Shown one piece after another: positions 1-5,273 of a DNA stretch of 7,278 bases; within the stretch, counting starts at the first letter, position 1, and the number at the start of each line of letters is the position of its first letter. Below the pieces are notes generated by a model. It was not told the origin of the DNA and did not search any database. It saw nothing but the letters and a program-made list of their open reading frames with translations. The DNA lies in assembly GCA_015222755.1 (NCBI GenBank), contig JADFVX010000103.1:1-7278 (forward strand), given 5' to 3'. The position numbers were made by a program, and so were the translations under genes. This DNA is from Pseudomonadota bacterium (lineage in GTDB: Bacteria; Desulfobacterota; JADFVX01).

Positions 1-47
1 CCCTTTCTCGTTAACCTTGGGAAACAATGTCCTTACACAGCAATAGC

Positions 48-212
48 TTAAGCTTCTTCTTTCACATTAAGTAATCCTGCTTCAACAGCGTCGATTGCTT
101 TCTGGTCATGCTCATTGGGCGGGCAACCGCATTTATGATCACCATTTGCCGTATGCAACCTTGCCTGTTCAATATGCCATTGTGCTACCTTTAAGTGACT
201 ATCTACGTTCAT
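48..212 (-). CDS. small His/Cys-containing protein of unknown function (54 aa)
   Basis: I do not recognise this gene. The minus-strand reading frame opens with ATG at 212-210 and ends with TAA at 50-48, giving 54 residues. An AAGGAG ribosome binding site lies 8 bases before the ATG (221-226), which is the main reason to believe it is translated. The protein starts MNVDSHLKVAQWHIEQARLH and is probably mostly helical, with a first helix of about residues 5-21 and a second of about 35-53. Between them is a short loop containing HKCGCPPNEH (residues 26-35): two Cys in a CxC arrangement with His26 and His35 beside them, which could bind a metal. There is no signal peptide or membrane segment. It is transcribed away from the proA operon, and its neighbours to the left are outside the window. 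The function is unknown; the metal-binding idea is inference from residue pattern only. Confidence 0.6.
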   Translation of the reverse strand: MNVDSHLKVAQWHIEQARLHTANGDHKCGCPPNEHDQKAIDAVEAGLLNVKEEA

Positions 213-220
213 AATAAAAT

Positions 221-226
221 CTCCTT
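221..226 (-). promoter_or_regulatory. ribosome binding site of the 54-aa minus-strand gene
   Basis: Read on the minus strand this is AAGGAG, a near-perfect Shine-Dalgarno sequence. It is followed by an AT-only spacer of 8 bases and then ATG. It supports both the reality and the start of the small gene at 48-212. Confidence 0.65.
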
Positions 227-318
227 ATCATTATTTTCAAGTTAAGATTAAATCAAACAGAATAGGATTCAGATTTGAATGCAGGATTAAATAAATTTTA
301 ATCGCTTGGGGTTGAATT

Positions 319-335
319 CCCCGCAGCTTGCTGCG
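319..335. repeat. left half-copy of a CCCCGCAGC...GCTGCGGGG palindrome
   Basis: The sequence CCCCGCAGCTTGCTGCG contains a 6-bp self-complementary stem (CGCAGC/GCTGCG) around TT. The right-hand GGGG that would complete the outer stem is missing and is replaced by AAAT. The missing right half (GCTTGCTGCGGGG) appears 160 bases further on at 495-507. The two share the 10-bp direct repeat GCTTGCTGCG (326-335 and 495-504). Confidence 0.55.
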
Positions 336-363
336 AAATATAAATTGAGATTTCAGTAATAGT

Positions 364-448
364 GTCATTGCGAGGAGCGAAAGCGACGTGGCAATCTGTT
401 GGATAACTGAAACAAATAGATTGCCACGCCCTGTGGGCTCGCAATGAC
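364..448. repeat. 85-bp palindromic interspersed repeat (REP/MITE-like)
   Basis: The outer arms are GTCATTGCGAG (364-374) and CTCGCAATGAC (438-448), exact reverse complements. The inner arms are CGTGGCAATCT (387-397) and AGATTGCCACG (418-428), also exact reverse complements. The DNA or RNA could therefore fold into a long two-tier stem with a 20-base apical loop (398-417) and mismatched middle segments. From memory, repeats built on this GTCATTGCGAG/TGGCAATCT core occur in many copies in deltaproteobacterial and Nitrospirota genomes, probably mobilised in trans. No transposase is present here. Five T bases follow the right arm (449-453), so on the plus strand it could also act as a transcription terminator. 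Confidence 0.85.
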
Positions 449-494
449 TTTTTGTAGAGGTTTCAAGTTGTAATAGCCAGCAAATACCCTGACG

Positions 495-507
495 GCTTGC
501 TGCGGGG
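495..507. repeat. right half-copy of the CCCCGCAGC...GCTGCGGGG palindrome
   Basis: GCTTGCTGCGGGG complements the half-copy at 319-335: joined at the shared GCTTGCTGCG they would give a complete CCCCGCAGCTTGCTGCGGGG hairpin. The left side of this copy is degenerate (CCCTGACG). The pair therefore looks like one palindrome split by about 160 bases of inserted sequence, or two decayed copies. Confidence 0.5.
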
Positions 508-584
508 TTGTTTATTCCTTGATTACGCATTGAGGTCTGCAACTTTTGAACTTGTTTGTACAGTCACACTTTCAGGGAGGAAGC

Positions 585-632
585 ATGATTAAAAATAGAC
601 AAAAAATGCGCCGCAGTCTTGTCTCACATTGA
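585..632 (+). other. possible 15-codon leader or decayed ORF with a ribosome binding site
   Basis: An ATG at 585 is preceded at good spacing by GGGAGG (575-580) and opens a 15-residue frame, MIKNRQKMRRSLVSH, closed by TGA at 630-632. It lies about 120 bases before proA. It contains no run of proline codons, so it does not look like a proline attenuator. It may be a chance ORF, the left-over start of a lost gene, or a small leader peptide. No promoter for it is evident. Confidence 0.2.
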
Positions 633-706
633 AGGCTAATCATAAGCTAAGGCAAGCTGCAACTAATCTAATAAGATGCTAATCAGTAGTTTTCTATAAA
701 AAAGTG

Positions 707-715
707 TGTTAAAAT
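707..715 (+). promoter_or_regulatory. probable extended -10 promoter of the proA operon
   Basis: TGTTAAAAT reads as an extended -10 element: TG, one base, then TAAAAT, which matches TATAAT at five of six positions. A -35 element at the right distance (687-692, TAGTTT) is poor, as is usual for extended -10 promoters. Transcription would start near 722, leaving a short leader before the strong AAAGGAGG ribosome binding site at 737-744. TATAAA at 695-700 is a second possible -10 with no -35. Confidence 0.4.
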
Positions 716-755
716 CCGGCTGTTTCCATCACTTTTAAAGGAGGCAATTCACATC

Positions 756-2012
756 ATGTCTGTTAAGGAAGATATCGCACAAATTTCAAGAGCGGCAAAG
801 GCGGCATCAAACTATCTTGCCAGCGCCTCATCTACTGCCAAAAGTGAGGCCCTGCTTAATATGGCGGTCTCTCTCATGGAGAATCAGGACGTGCTTACAG
901 CTGAAAACAGCAAAGACCTTGACGCAGCCAGAGAGAAAGGTATATCAAGGGCTATGCTCGACCGCCTGACACTGACAGGGTCCCGCATCACCACCATGGC
1001 AGACGGTCTTAGAGAGGTATCTGCCCTGCCCGACCCTGTGGGAACAATCGCCAATATAAGCAGGCGTCCCAACGGCCTGCAAGTAGGTAAGATGCGCATA
1101 CCCCTCGGCGTTATAGGGATTATCTACGAGGCACGCCCCAATGTTACTGCCGATGCCGCAGGGCTTTGCATTATGTCGGGAAACGCTGTAATCCTAAGGG
1201 GCGGATCTGAGTCCATACATTCAAACAGGGCAATAGCGAAGCTGTTGCAGGAGGGACTGGAAAAGGCCGGTCTGCCTAAAGAGGCGGTTCAGCTTGTCCC
1301 TACAACAGACCGTGAAGCAGTTCTGGAAATGTTGCAGCGCGAAGATGAGATAGACCTTATTATTCCCAGGGGTGGTGAGGGGCTGATACGCTTTGTCTCT
1401 GAAAACTCCCGGATTCCCGTTATAAAACATTACAAGGGCGTCTGCCATGTATTTATAGATAAAGAGGCAGATATAGAAAAGGGGATAAGCATCGTCATGA
1501 ACTCCAAGGTGCAGCGCCCCGGCGTATGCAACGCCCTTGAGACCCTTCTTGTTGACAGGGGAATTGCCGGGGACTTCCTGCCAAAAGTGGCAAAGAGCCT
1601 CGCAAATGCCAAAGTAGAGCTAAGAGGCTGTGCTGAAAGCAGGGCTTTGCTGCCTGGTATCAAAGAGGCCACAGAAGAGGACTGGCATGCGGAGTACCTC
1701 GACCTTACCCTTGCCGTAAAAATAGTGGACAATATGGATGATGCAATTGCACATATCAGGCAATACGGTTCACTCCATACCGAGTCTATAGTCACAGATA
1801 ACTACAGCCAGGCGATGAGGTTCATACGCGAGGTAAATTCATCTGTGGTTATGGTAAACGCTTCGACGCGCTTCAGCGATGGCAACCAGCTTGGGCTGGG
1901 CGCAGAGATAGGTATCAGCACTACCAAGCTGCACTCCTTCGGGCCCATGGGCGTCGTAGATCTTACCACTGAAAAGTTTATCGTCCTTGGCGAAGGCCAG
2001 ATCAGGGAGTAG
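756..2012 (+). CDS. proA: gamma-glutamyl phosphate reductase (glutamate-5-semialdehyde dehydrogenase)
   Basis: This enzyme carries out the second step of proline synthesis, the NADPH-dependent reduction of gamma-glutamyl phosphate to glutamate-5-semialdehyde in the cytoplasm. At 418 residues it has the full family length. It belongs to the aldehyde dehydrogenase superfamily: the N-terminal two thirds form the cofactor domain (IPLGVIGIIYEARPNV, residues 115-130; GNAVILRGGSE at 142-152). The catalytic cysteine is Cys258 in VQRPGVCNALETLLV. The family signature between Val324 and Ile345 is intact, with the AHIRQYGSLHTES core, and NASTRFSDGNQLGLGAEIG follows at 368-386. The ATG is fixed by AAAGGAGG 11 bases upstream. 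It is the first gene of the operon, 12 bases before nadD. ProB, the kinase that makes its unstable substrate and is often encoded next to it, is not immediately upstream; repeat-bearing DNA is there instead. Confidence 0.97.
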   Translation: MSVKEDIAQISRAAKAASNYLASASSTAKSEALLNMAVSLMENQDVLTAENSKDLDAAREKGISRAMLDRLTLTGSRITTMADGLREVSALPDPVGTIANISRRPNGLQVGKMRIPLGVIGIIYEARPNVTADAAGLCIMSGNAVILRGGSESIHSNRAIAKLLQEGLEKAGLPKEAVQLVPTTDREAVLEMLQREDEIDLIIPRGGEGLIRFVSENSRIPVIKHYKGVCHVFIDKEADIEKGISIVMNSKVQRPGVCNALETLLVDRGIAGDFLPKVAKSLANAKVELRGCAESRALLPGIKEATEEDWHAEYLDLTLAVKIVDNMDDAIAHIRQYGSLHTESIVTDNYSQAMRFIREVNSSVVMVNASTRFSDGNQLGLGAEIGISTTKLHSFGPMGVVDLTTEKFIVLGEGQIRE

Positions 2013-2024
2013 GCAGGTAGATTT

Positions 2025-2684
2025 TTGAAGATTGGTATATTCGGAGGCACCTTCAACCCCATACACTACGGACACCTGAGATCTGCCGAGGAGGCAAGGG
2101 AAGCGCTGGATCTTGACAGGGTAGTTTTTATCCCGTGTTTCCTCCCTCCACATAAGGGTCACAAAGATATCGCTCCGCCTAAGCAAAGGCTGGAGATGCT
2201 TCAATTGGCCATTGCCGATAATGCTGACCTGGAACTCTCCCGTATCGAAGTTGACAGGGAAGGCCCTTCCTACTCTGTAGAGACATTCAGGGAGTTGCGC
2301 AAACTATATGCTGAGGATGAAGCCCTCTACTTCATCATAGGTGCCGACTCCTTTGTTGATATAGCTTCCTGGAAGGACTATGAAGAGCTGTTCCAGCTTA
2401 CAAACTTCATCATAGTTACCCGTCCCGGCTATATGCAGGGGCTGGGAAACAAGAGCCCTCTAAGTCTACTTCCGGTTGCTATTCAGTGCCGTTTTTGTTA
2501 TGATTCCATAGAAAAAATTCTGCATCATGATTCCGGGAAGGCTATACATCTTCTGGAAACAACAGGTTTTGATATAGCATCGACGCAGGTAAGAAAATGC
2601 GTGGCAGAAAGAAAGCCTATCACCTATCTTCTGCCACCGGAAGTTGAACGCTATATTGAGGAGAAAAAGTTATACAGAACATAG
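2025..2684 (+). CDS. nadD: nicotinate-nucleotide adenylyltransferase
   Basis: NadD transfers AMP from ATP to nicotinate mononucleotide to form deamido-NAD, the penultimate step of NAD synthesis, in the cytoplasm. The 219 residues match the family. The nucleotidyltransferase signature GGTFNPIHYGH sits at residues 7-17, with the ATP-phosphate-binding histidines His14 and His17. PPHKGH follows at 41-46, SYSVET at 82-87, FIIGADSF at 103-110, and the C-terminal ATP motif IASTQVR at 184-190. The start is TTG, since the signature needs only three or four residues before it. AGG in CAGGTAG (2014-2019) can serve as a modest ribosome binding site. It begins 12 bases after proA, so it is probably translated from the same message. 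Its final codons contain the GAGGAG sequence that probably initiates rsfS. Confidence 0.96.
   Translation: MKIGIFGGTFNPIHYGHLRSAEEAREALDLDRVVFIPCFLPPHKGHKDIAPPKQRLEMLQLAIADNADLELSRIEVDREGPSYSVETFRELRKLYAEDEALYFIIGADSFVDIASWKDYEELFQLTNFIIVTRPGYMQGLGNKSPLSLLPVAIQCRFCYDSIEKILHHDSGKAIHLLETTGFDIASTQVRKCVAERKPITYLLPPEVERYIEEKKLYRT
2658..2663 (+). promoter_or_regulatory. Shine-Dalgarno GAGGAG inside the nadD end, decides the rsfS start
   Basis: GAGGAG lies within the last codons of nadD. Counting 8 bases on from it brings one to 2672, an in-frame ATA codon of the rsfS frame. There is no other ribosome binding site of this quality before the rsfS coding sequence. The site therefore argues for initiation near 2672 rather than at the internal ATG at 2780, which would lie far downstream. 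Confidence 0.45.
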
Positions 2685-3046
2685 AAAAAAAGGACGTTTC
2701 GCTTAGCTCTCTGGAAAAAGCGAGCCTGTGCCTGAAGGCCGCTGAGGAAACAAAGGCTATATGTCCAAAGCTGCTTGATATGCAGGGGAGATCATCTCTA
2801 ACTGATTATGTACTGGTATGCAGTGGTTCCTCGGACAGGCAGGTAAAGGCTATCGCTGAATCCATCAGCAAGGAGCTTAAGGGAGCGGGGATCTACCCAC
2901 TGGGAGTGGAGGGTGAAAACGAGGGGAAATGGGTTCTTGCTGATTATGACGATGTTGTTGTCCATATATTCTATGAACCTTTAAGGGAGTTTTACGACAT
3001 AGAGTCCCTTTGGCCTTTTGCCAAAGAGCTAGATGGCAAAAGATAA
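2672..3046 (+). CDS. rsfS: ribosomal silencing factor RsfS (Iojap family), non-canonical start
   Basis: RsfS binds ribosomal protein uL14 on the 50S subunit and blocks joining with 30S, lowering translation in stationary phase or starvation. The conserved core is clear: SSLTDYVLVCSGSSDRQVKA, then GVEGENEGKWVLADYDDVVV, then HIFYEPLREFYDIESLW. The first ATG in this frame (2780) begins only four codons before SSLTDY and would give 88 residues, lacking the N-terminal helix and first strand of the fold. The frame is open upstream back to 2660, and that stretch (SLSSLEKASLCLKAAEETKA) looks like a normal RsfS N-terminus. It has no ATG, GTG or TTG. I therefore place the start at ATA 2672, 8 bases after GAGGAG, giving 124 residues and a 13-base overlap with nadD. 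ATA 2681 or CTG 2711 are alternatives. Family assignment is secure; the start is not. The stop is 12 bases before rlmH. Confidence 0.9.
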   Translation: MQNIEKKDVSLSSLEKASLCLKAAEETKAICPKLLDMQGRSSLTDYVLVCSGSSDRQVKAIAESISKELKGAGIYPLGVEGENEGKWVLADYDDVVVHIFYEPLREFYDIESLWPFAKELDGKR

Positions 3047-3058
3047 TACAGGGCCAAG

Positions 3059-3514
3059 TTGAAGATTTCTATCCTGTCACCCTGGAAGCAGGCAGCAGAT
3101 ATCAGGGAGAGGGAGGAGGATTACCTCAAGCGCCTGAGGCGCTACGCCTCTGTTACCCTTGAAGAGATCAAGGGGGCAAAGGGGGAAGAAAAAGAGGCGG
3201 TACGTAAGGAAGGTGAATTCCTGCTTGCAAAATTTCGCAGGGGGAGCTATATTGTCGCCCTTACAGAAAGTGGGAAAAATTACGATTCAAGGCAGTTTTC
3301 ACAATGGCTGGAAGGGATGGGGATAAATGGAAGATCGGACATCACCTTTGTCATCGGTGGTGCCGCCGGGCTCAGCAGGGACTTACTTGAGAAAGCAGAT
3401 GGCAGGCTGTCTCTCTCGGCAATGACATTTCCCCACCAGATGGCGAGACTTGTGCTTGTTGAGCAGATTTACCGGGCATTCACCCTGATAAAGGGCGAGC
3501 CATATCATAAATAA
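3059..3514 (+). CDS. rlmH: 23S rRNA (pseudouridine1915-N3)-methyltransferase
   Basis: RlmH methylates pseudouridine 1915 in helix 69 of 23S rRNA, using S-adenosylmethionine, and acts on assembled 70S ribosomes. The 151 residues are close to the usual 155. It is a minimal SPOUT methyltransferase. The glycine-rich SAM-binding loop of the knotted fold is FVIGGAAGL (97-105). The conserved C-terminal segment FPHQMARLVLVEQIYRA (124-140) ends in KGEPYHK (145-151), the family's characteristic basic/aromatic tail. The start is TTG, with AGGG (3050-3053) five bases before it; nothing upstream fits the family better. It lies 12 bases after rsfS and 16 before the DksA-type gene. An rsfS-rlmH pair is common across bacteria, and both act at the ribosomal subunit interface. 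Confidence 0.96.
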   Translation: MKISILSPWKQAADIREREEDYLKRLRRYASVTLEEIKGAKGEEKEAVRKEGEFLLAKFRRGSYIVALTESGKNYDSRQFSQWLEGMGINGRSDITFVIGGAAGLSRDLLEKADGRLSLSAMTFPHQMARLVLVEQIYRAFTLIKGEPYHK

Positions 3515-3530
3515 AAACTGGAGCACGAAA

Positions 3531-3893
3531 ATGAAACTTACTAAAGCAAGTGAAGAGAAACTAAAAAAACGCCTTCTTGATACGAGAAGTGAGATACTGA
3601 GTGAGGTCAACCATAATACTGAAACCACCATGGAAATGGGAAATGATGGTGTTCAGGATATAGGCGACGTTTCCGCAAATACCTACAACCGCCAGATACT
3701 CTTGAGTCTTAACGACGGTCAGCGCACTATACTTGCCGACATTGATGAAGCACTGGACAGGATCAAAGATGGTGAATACGGTATTTGTATAGAATGCGAA
3801 GATGAAATAGGCACCAAAAGGCTGGAAGTAAGGCCTCAGGCAAAGTACTGTATTGACTGCAAGACTGAGATAGAAAAAGGTTCAAAGGCCTGA
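3531..3893 (+). CDS. DksA/TraR-family zinc-finger transcription regulator
   Basis: Proteins of this family insert a coiled coil into the secondary channel of RNA polymerase and modulate initiation, often together with ppGpp. The 120 residues comprise an N-terminal helix (about 4-28), a loop, a second helix (about 50-80) and a C4 zinc finger with Cys86, Cys89, Cys107 and Cys110, the CxxC-x17-CxxC spacing of the family. The tip between the helices reads QDIGDVSANTY: Asp43 and Asp46 correspond to the DxxDxA tip of E. coli DksA, but the alanine position holds Ser48. It is shorter than E. coli DksA (151 aa), lacking part of its N-terminus. The start is ATG with TGGAG 7 bases upstream. I leave the symbol empty because DksA, DksA2 and other paralogues cannot be told apart here. 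Confidence 0.9.
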   Translation: MKLTKASEEKLKKRLLDTRSEILSEVNHNTETTMEMGNDGVQDIGDVSANTYNRQILLSLNDGQRTILADIDEALDRIKDGEYGICIECEDEIGTKRLEVRPQAKYCIDCKTEIEKGSKA

Positions 3894-3947
3894 GCAGTAA
3901 ATACTTAGCTGTACTTATTCAACCTGCACACAACTAAAGAACCTTCC

Positions 3948-3953
3948 GGGAGG
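3948..3953 (+). promoter_or_regulatory. ribosome binding site fixing the TTG start of the lapB-like gene
   Basis: GGGAGG lies 6 bases before TTG 3960. No ATG or GTG in the frame is better placed, and the following residues form the first membrane segment, so the TTG start is convincing. The 66-base gap in which it sits shows no good promoter or terminator. Confidence 0.6.
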
Positions 3954-3959
3954 ATTTCC

Positions 3960-5273
3960 TTGATTTTTAGAATCTACCTTTCTCTGGCAGCACTTTTCGT
4001 TGTCCTTTTCCTATACCTCTCATCACTTAACAATACCAGCCTGTCCATACGATTGTCATCTGCAAACCAGTATGAACTACCTGTTATACCACTGCTTTTC
4101 GCAGCCTTTATTGCCGGGTTTTTCATCCACCTCATAGTAACGACAGTAAGGGGCGGACAACGTTACCTTCACAGCCTCAAAACCGCCAGGGAAAACAAGA
4201 ACCTCAAAGAAGCAGAGAGGCTTGTCGCCGGCGGTAAAAAGGCCATCTTCCTCGGAAATACCGAAAAAGGCATAGAGCTTCTTCAAAAAGCCATATCCAT
4301 GAACAGGGACCTGCTTGAACCCTACCTCATGCTATCTGAATACCACCTCGATAATGAAGACTATGACAAGGCGAGCGCCATACTTCATGACCTTCCCGCT
4401 GAACTGGAAAATGACATCACCGTTCAGATGGAGAGATCACATCTATATTCTGTAGAGGGGAACTATAAGGGTGCGGCAGCCATACTCAAGAGGCTTAATG
4501 AAAAAGAGGGCGGCCTTGACTTAAAACGCCTCCTTCGTGATACCTACATAGAGGCCGAAGCCTGGGAAGAGGCTTCGAGCATTCAGAAAGAGATAGTAAA
4601 GGCCCTTAAAAAGGATGATGCATCGTCGGAAGACCTTGTGTCTGCCCAAATAAAACATGAGCGCGCCAAAAGATTGCTGGAAGAAAAAAAGGGTGACGAA
4701 GCGGTCAAAAAGTTCTCGGAACTAAACAAAAAATACAAGAGCTATGCCCCGCCCTATGTAAACCTTGGAAAGCATTACTTTGTAGAGGGAAACAGGGAAA
4801 TGGCCGTGGCTACCTGGAAAAAAGGTTATGCTGCAACAAAAAACCTGATATTCATTTTCCTCATGGAAGATTTCTACCTGAAAGAAGAGGCACCTCAGGA
4901 AATAATCGAGATATACAAGGGCCTGATAAGAGAAGAAGCTGGCAACCCCCTCCTGCACCTCTTCCTGGGAAAGCTCTACCTGAGGCTTGAGATGAAAGAC
5001 GATGCTATTGAGAGATTCGAAAAGGCATATGAACTTGGTCTTGAGTCACCCTACCTTTCACGCCTGCAGGGAGAAGTTGCCTACCGCAGCGGGAACTTTG
5101 AAGAAGCAGCCAGCCGCTTTAAAGAGGCAATGGGCCAGAAGCGGCAAATACTTATTCCTTTCATCTGCACATCCTGCGGTGATGAATCAAATGACTGGCA
5201 CGGTACCTGCCCCGAATGCGGAGAATGGGACAGATTGCAAATAGCCGTTGCCACCAAAGAAGAAACTGCCTGA
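3960..5273 (+). CDS. LapA-LapB-like inner-membrane TPR protein with C-terminal rubredoxin-type metal site
   Basis: E. coli LapB (YciM) is an inner-membrane TPR protein that steers FtsH to degrade LpxC, setting the rate of LPS synthesis. This 437-residue protein has the LapB layout: a membrane anchor, a long run of TPR-like helical repeats (about 83-395), and a C-terminal rubredoxin-like knuckle with Cys403, Cys406, Cys417 and Cys420 (CTSC, ten residues, CPEC), the spacing I recall for E. coli LapB. The N-terminus differs. Instead of one anchor it has two membrane segments (about 4-22 and 41-62) joined by a short polar stretch beginning SSLNNTSLSIRL, which resembles LapA (DUF1049), in E. coli a separate protein encoded next to lapB. 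I infer a LapA-LapB fusion. The start is TTG 3960. The stop overlaps the gpmI start by one base, so translation is probably coupled. A general TPR protein is the alternative, but the C4 site argues for LapB. Confidence 0.85.
   Translation: MIFRIYLSLAALFVVLFLYLSSLNNTSLSIRLSSANQYELPVIPLLFAAFIAGFFIHLIVTTVRGGQRYLHSLKTARENKNLKEAERLVAGGKKAIFLGNTEKGIELLQKAISMNRDLLEPYLMLSEYHLDNEDYDKASAILHDLPAELENDITVQMERSHLYSVEGNYKGAAAILKRLNEKEGGLDLKRLLRDTYIEAEAWEEASSIQKEIVKALKKDDASSEDLVSAQIKHERAKRLLEEKKGDEAVKKFSELNKKYKSYAPPYVNLGKHYFVEGNREMAVATWKKGYAATKNLIFIFLMEDFYLKEEAPQEIIEIYKGLIREEAGNPLLHLFLGKLYLRLEMKDDAIERFEKAYELGLESPYLSRLQGEVAYRSGNFEEAASRFKEAMGQKRQILIPFICTSCGDESNDWHGTCPECGEWDRLQIAVATKEETA

Larger units (their letters stand above)
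213..755. other. gene-poor, AT-rich region between the small gene and proA
   Basis: These 543 bases carry no convincing protein gene. From left to right they hold: the upstream region of the small minus-strand gene, with no clear promoter; a half palindrome (319-335); an 85-bp palindromic repeat (364-448); a second half palindrome (495-507); a 15-codon mini-ORF with a ribosome binding site (585-632); an extended -10 promoter (707-715); and the proA ribosome binding site AAAGGAGG (737-744). The composition is visibly richer in A and T than the operon that follows. A 101-codon minus-strand frame running through the repeats is an artefact of the palindrome. Confidence 0.7.

Noticed and set aside
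364..448. CRISPR repeat or dedicated terminator
   Set aside because: There is a single palindromic unit with no regularly spaced copies, so it is not a CRISPR array. The T-run after it could terminate transcription, but no plus-strand gene precedes it in the window.
237..542. 101-codon minus-strand ORF upstream of proA
   Set aside because: It reads straight through the palindromic repeat, and its middle is simply a translation of that repeat. It has no family resemblance, so it is an artefact of the repeat.
585..632. Proline attenuator leader for proA
   Set aside because: The mini-ORF has no proline codons, and I see no terminator/antiterminator pair after it, so a translation-attenuation mechanism is not supported.
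1839..2204. 121-codon minus-strand ORF across the proA-nadD junction
   Set aside because: It lies antisense to two strongly conserved genes, has no recognisable motif and is explained by codon bias on the opposite strand.
5216..5272. Upstream ATG that would extend gpmI by 19 residues
   Set aside because: The extra residues are unlike the family N-terminus and overlap the LapB C-terminal Cys region. ATG 5273 has the classic stop-start overlap and gives the normal length.
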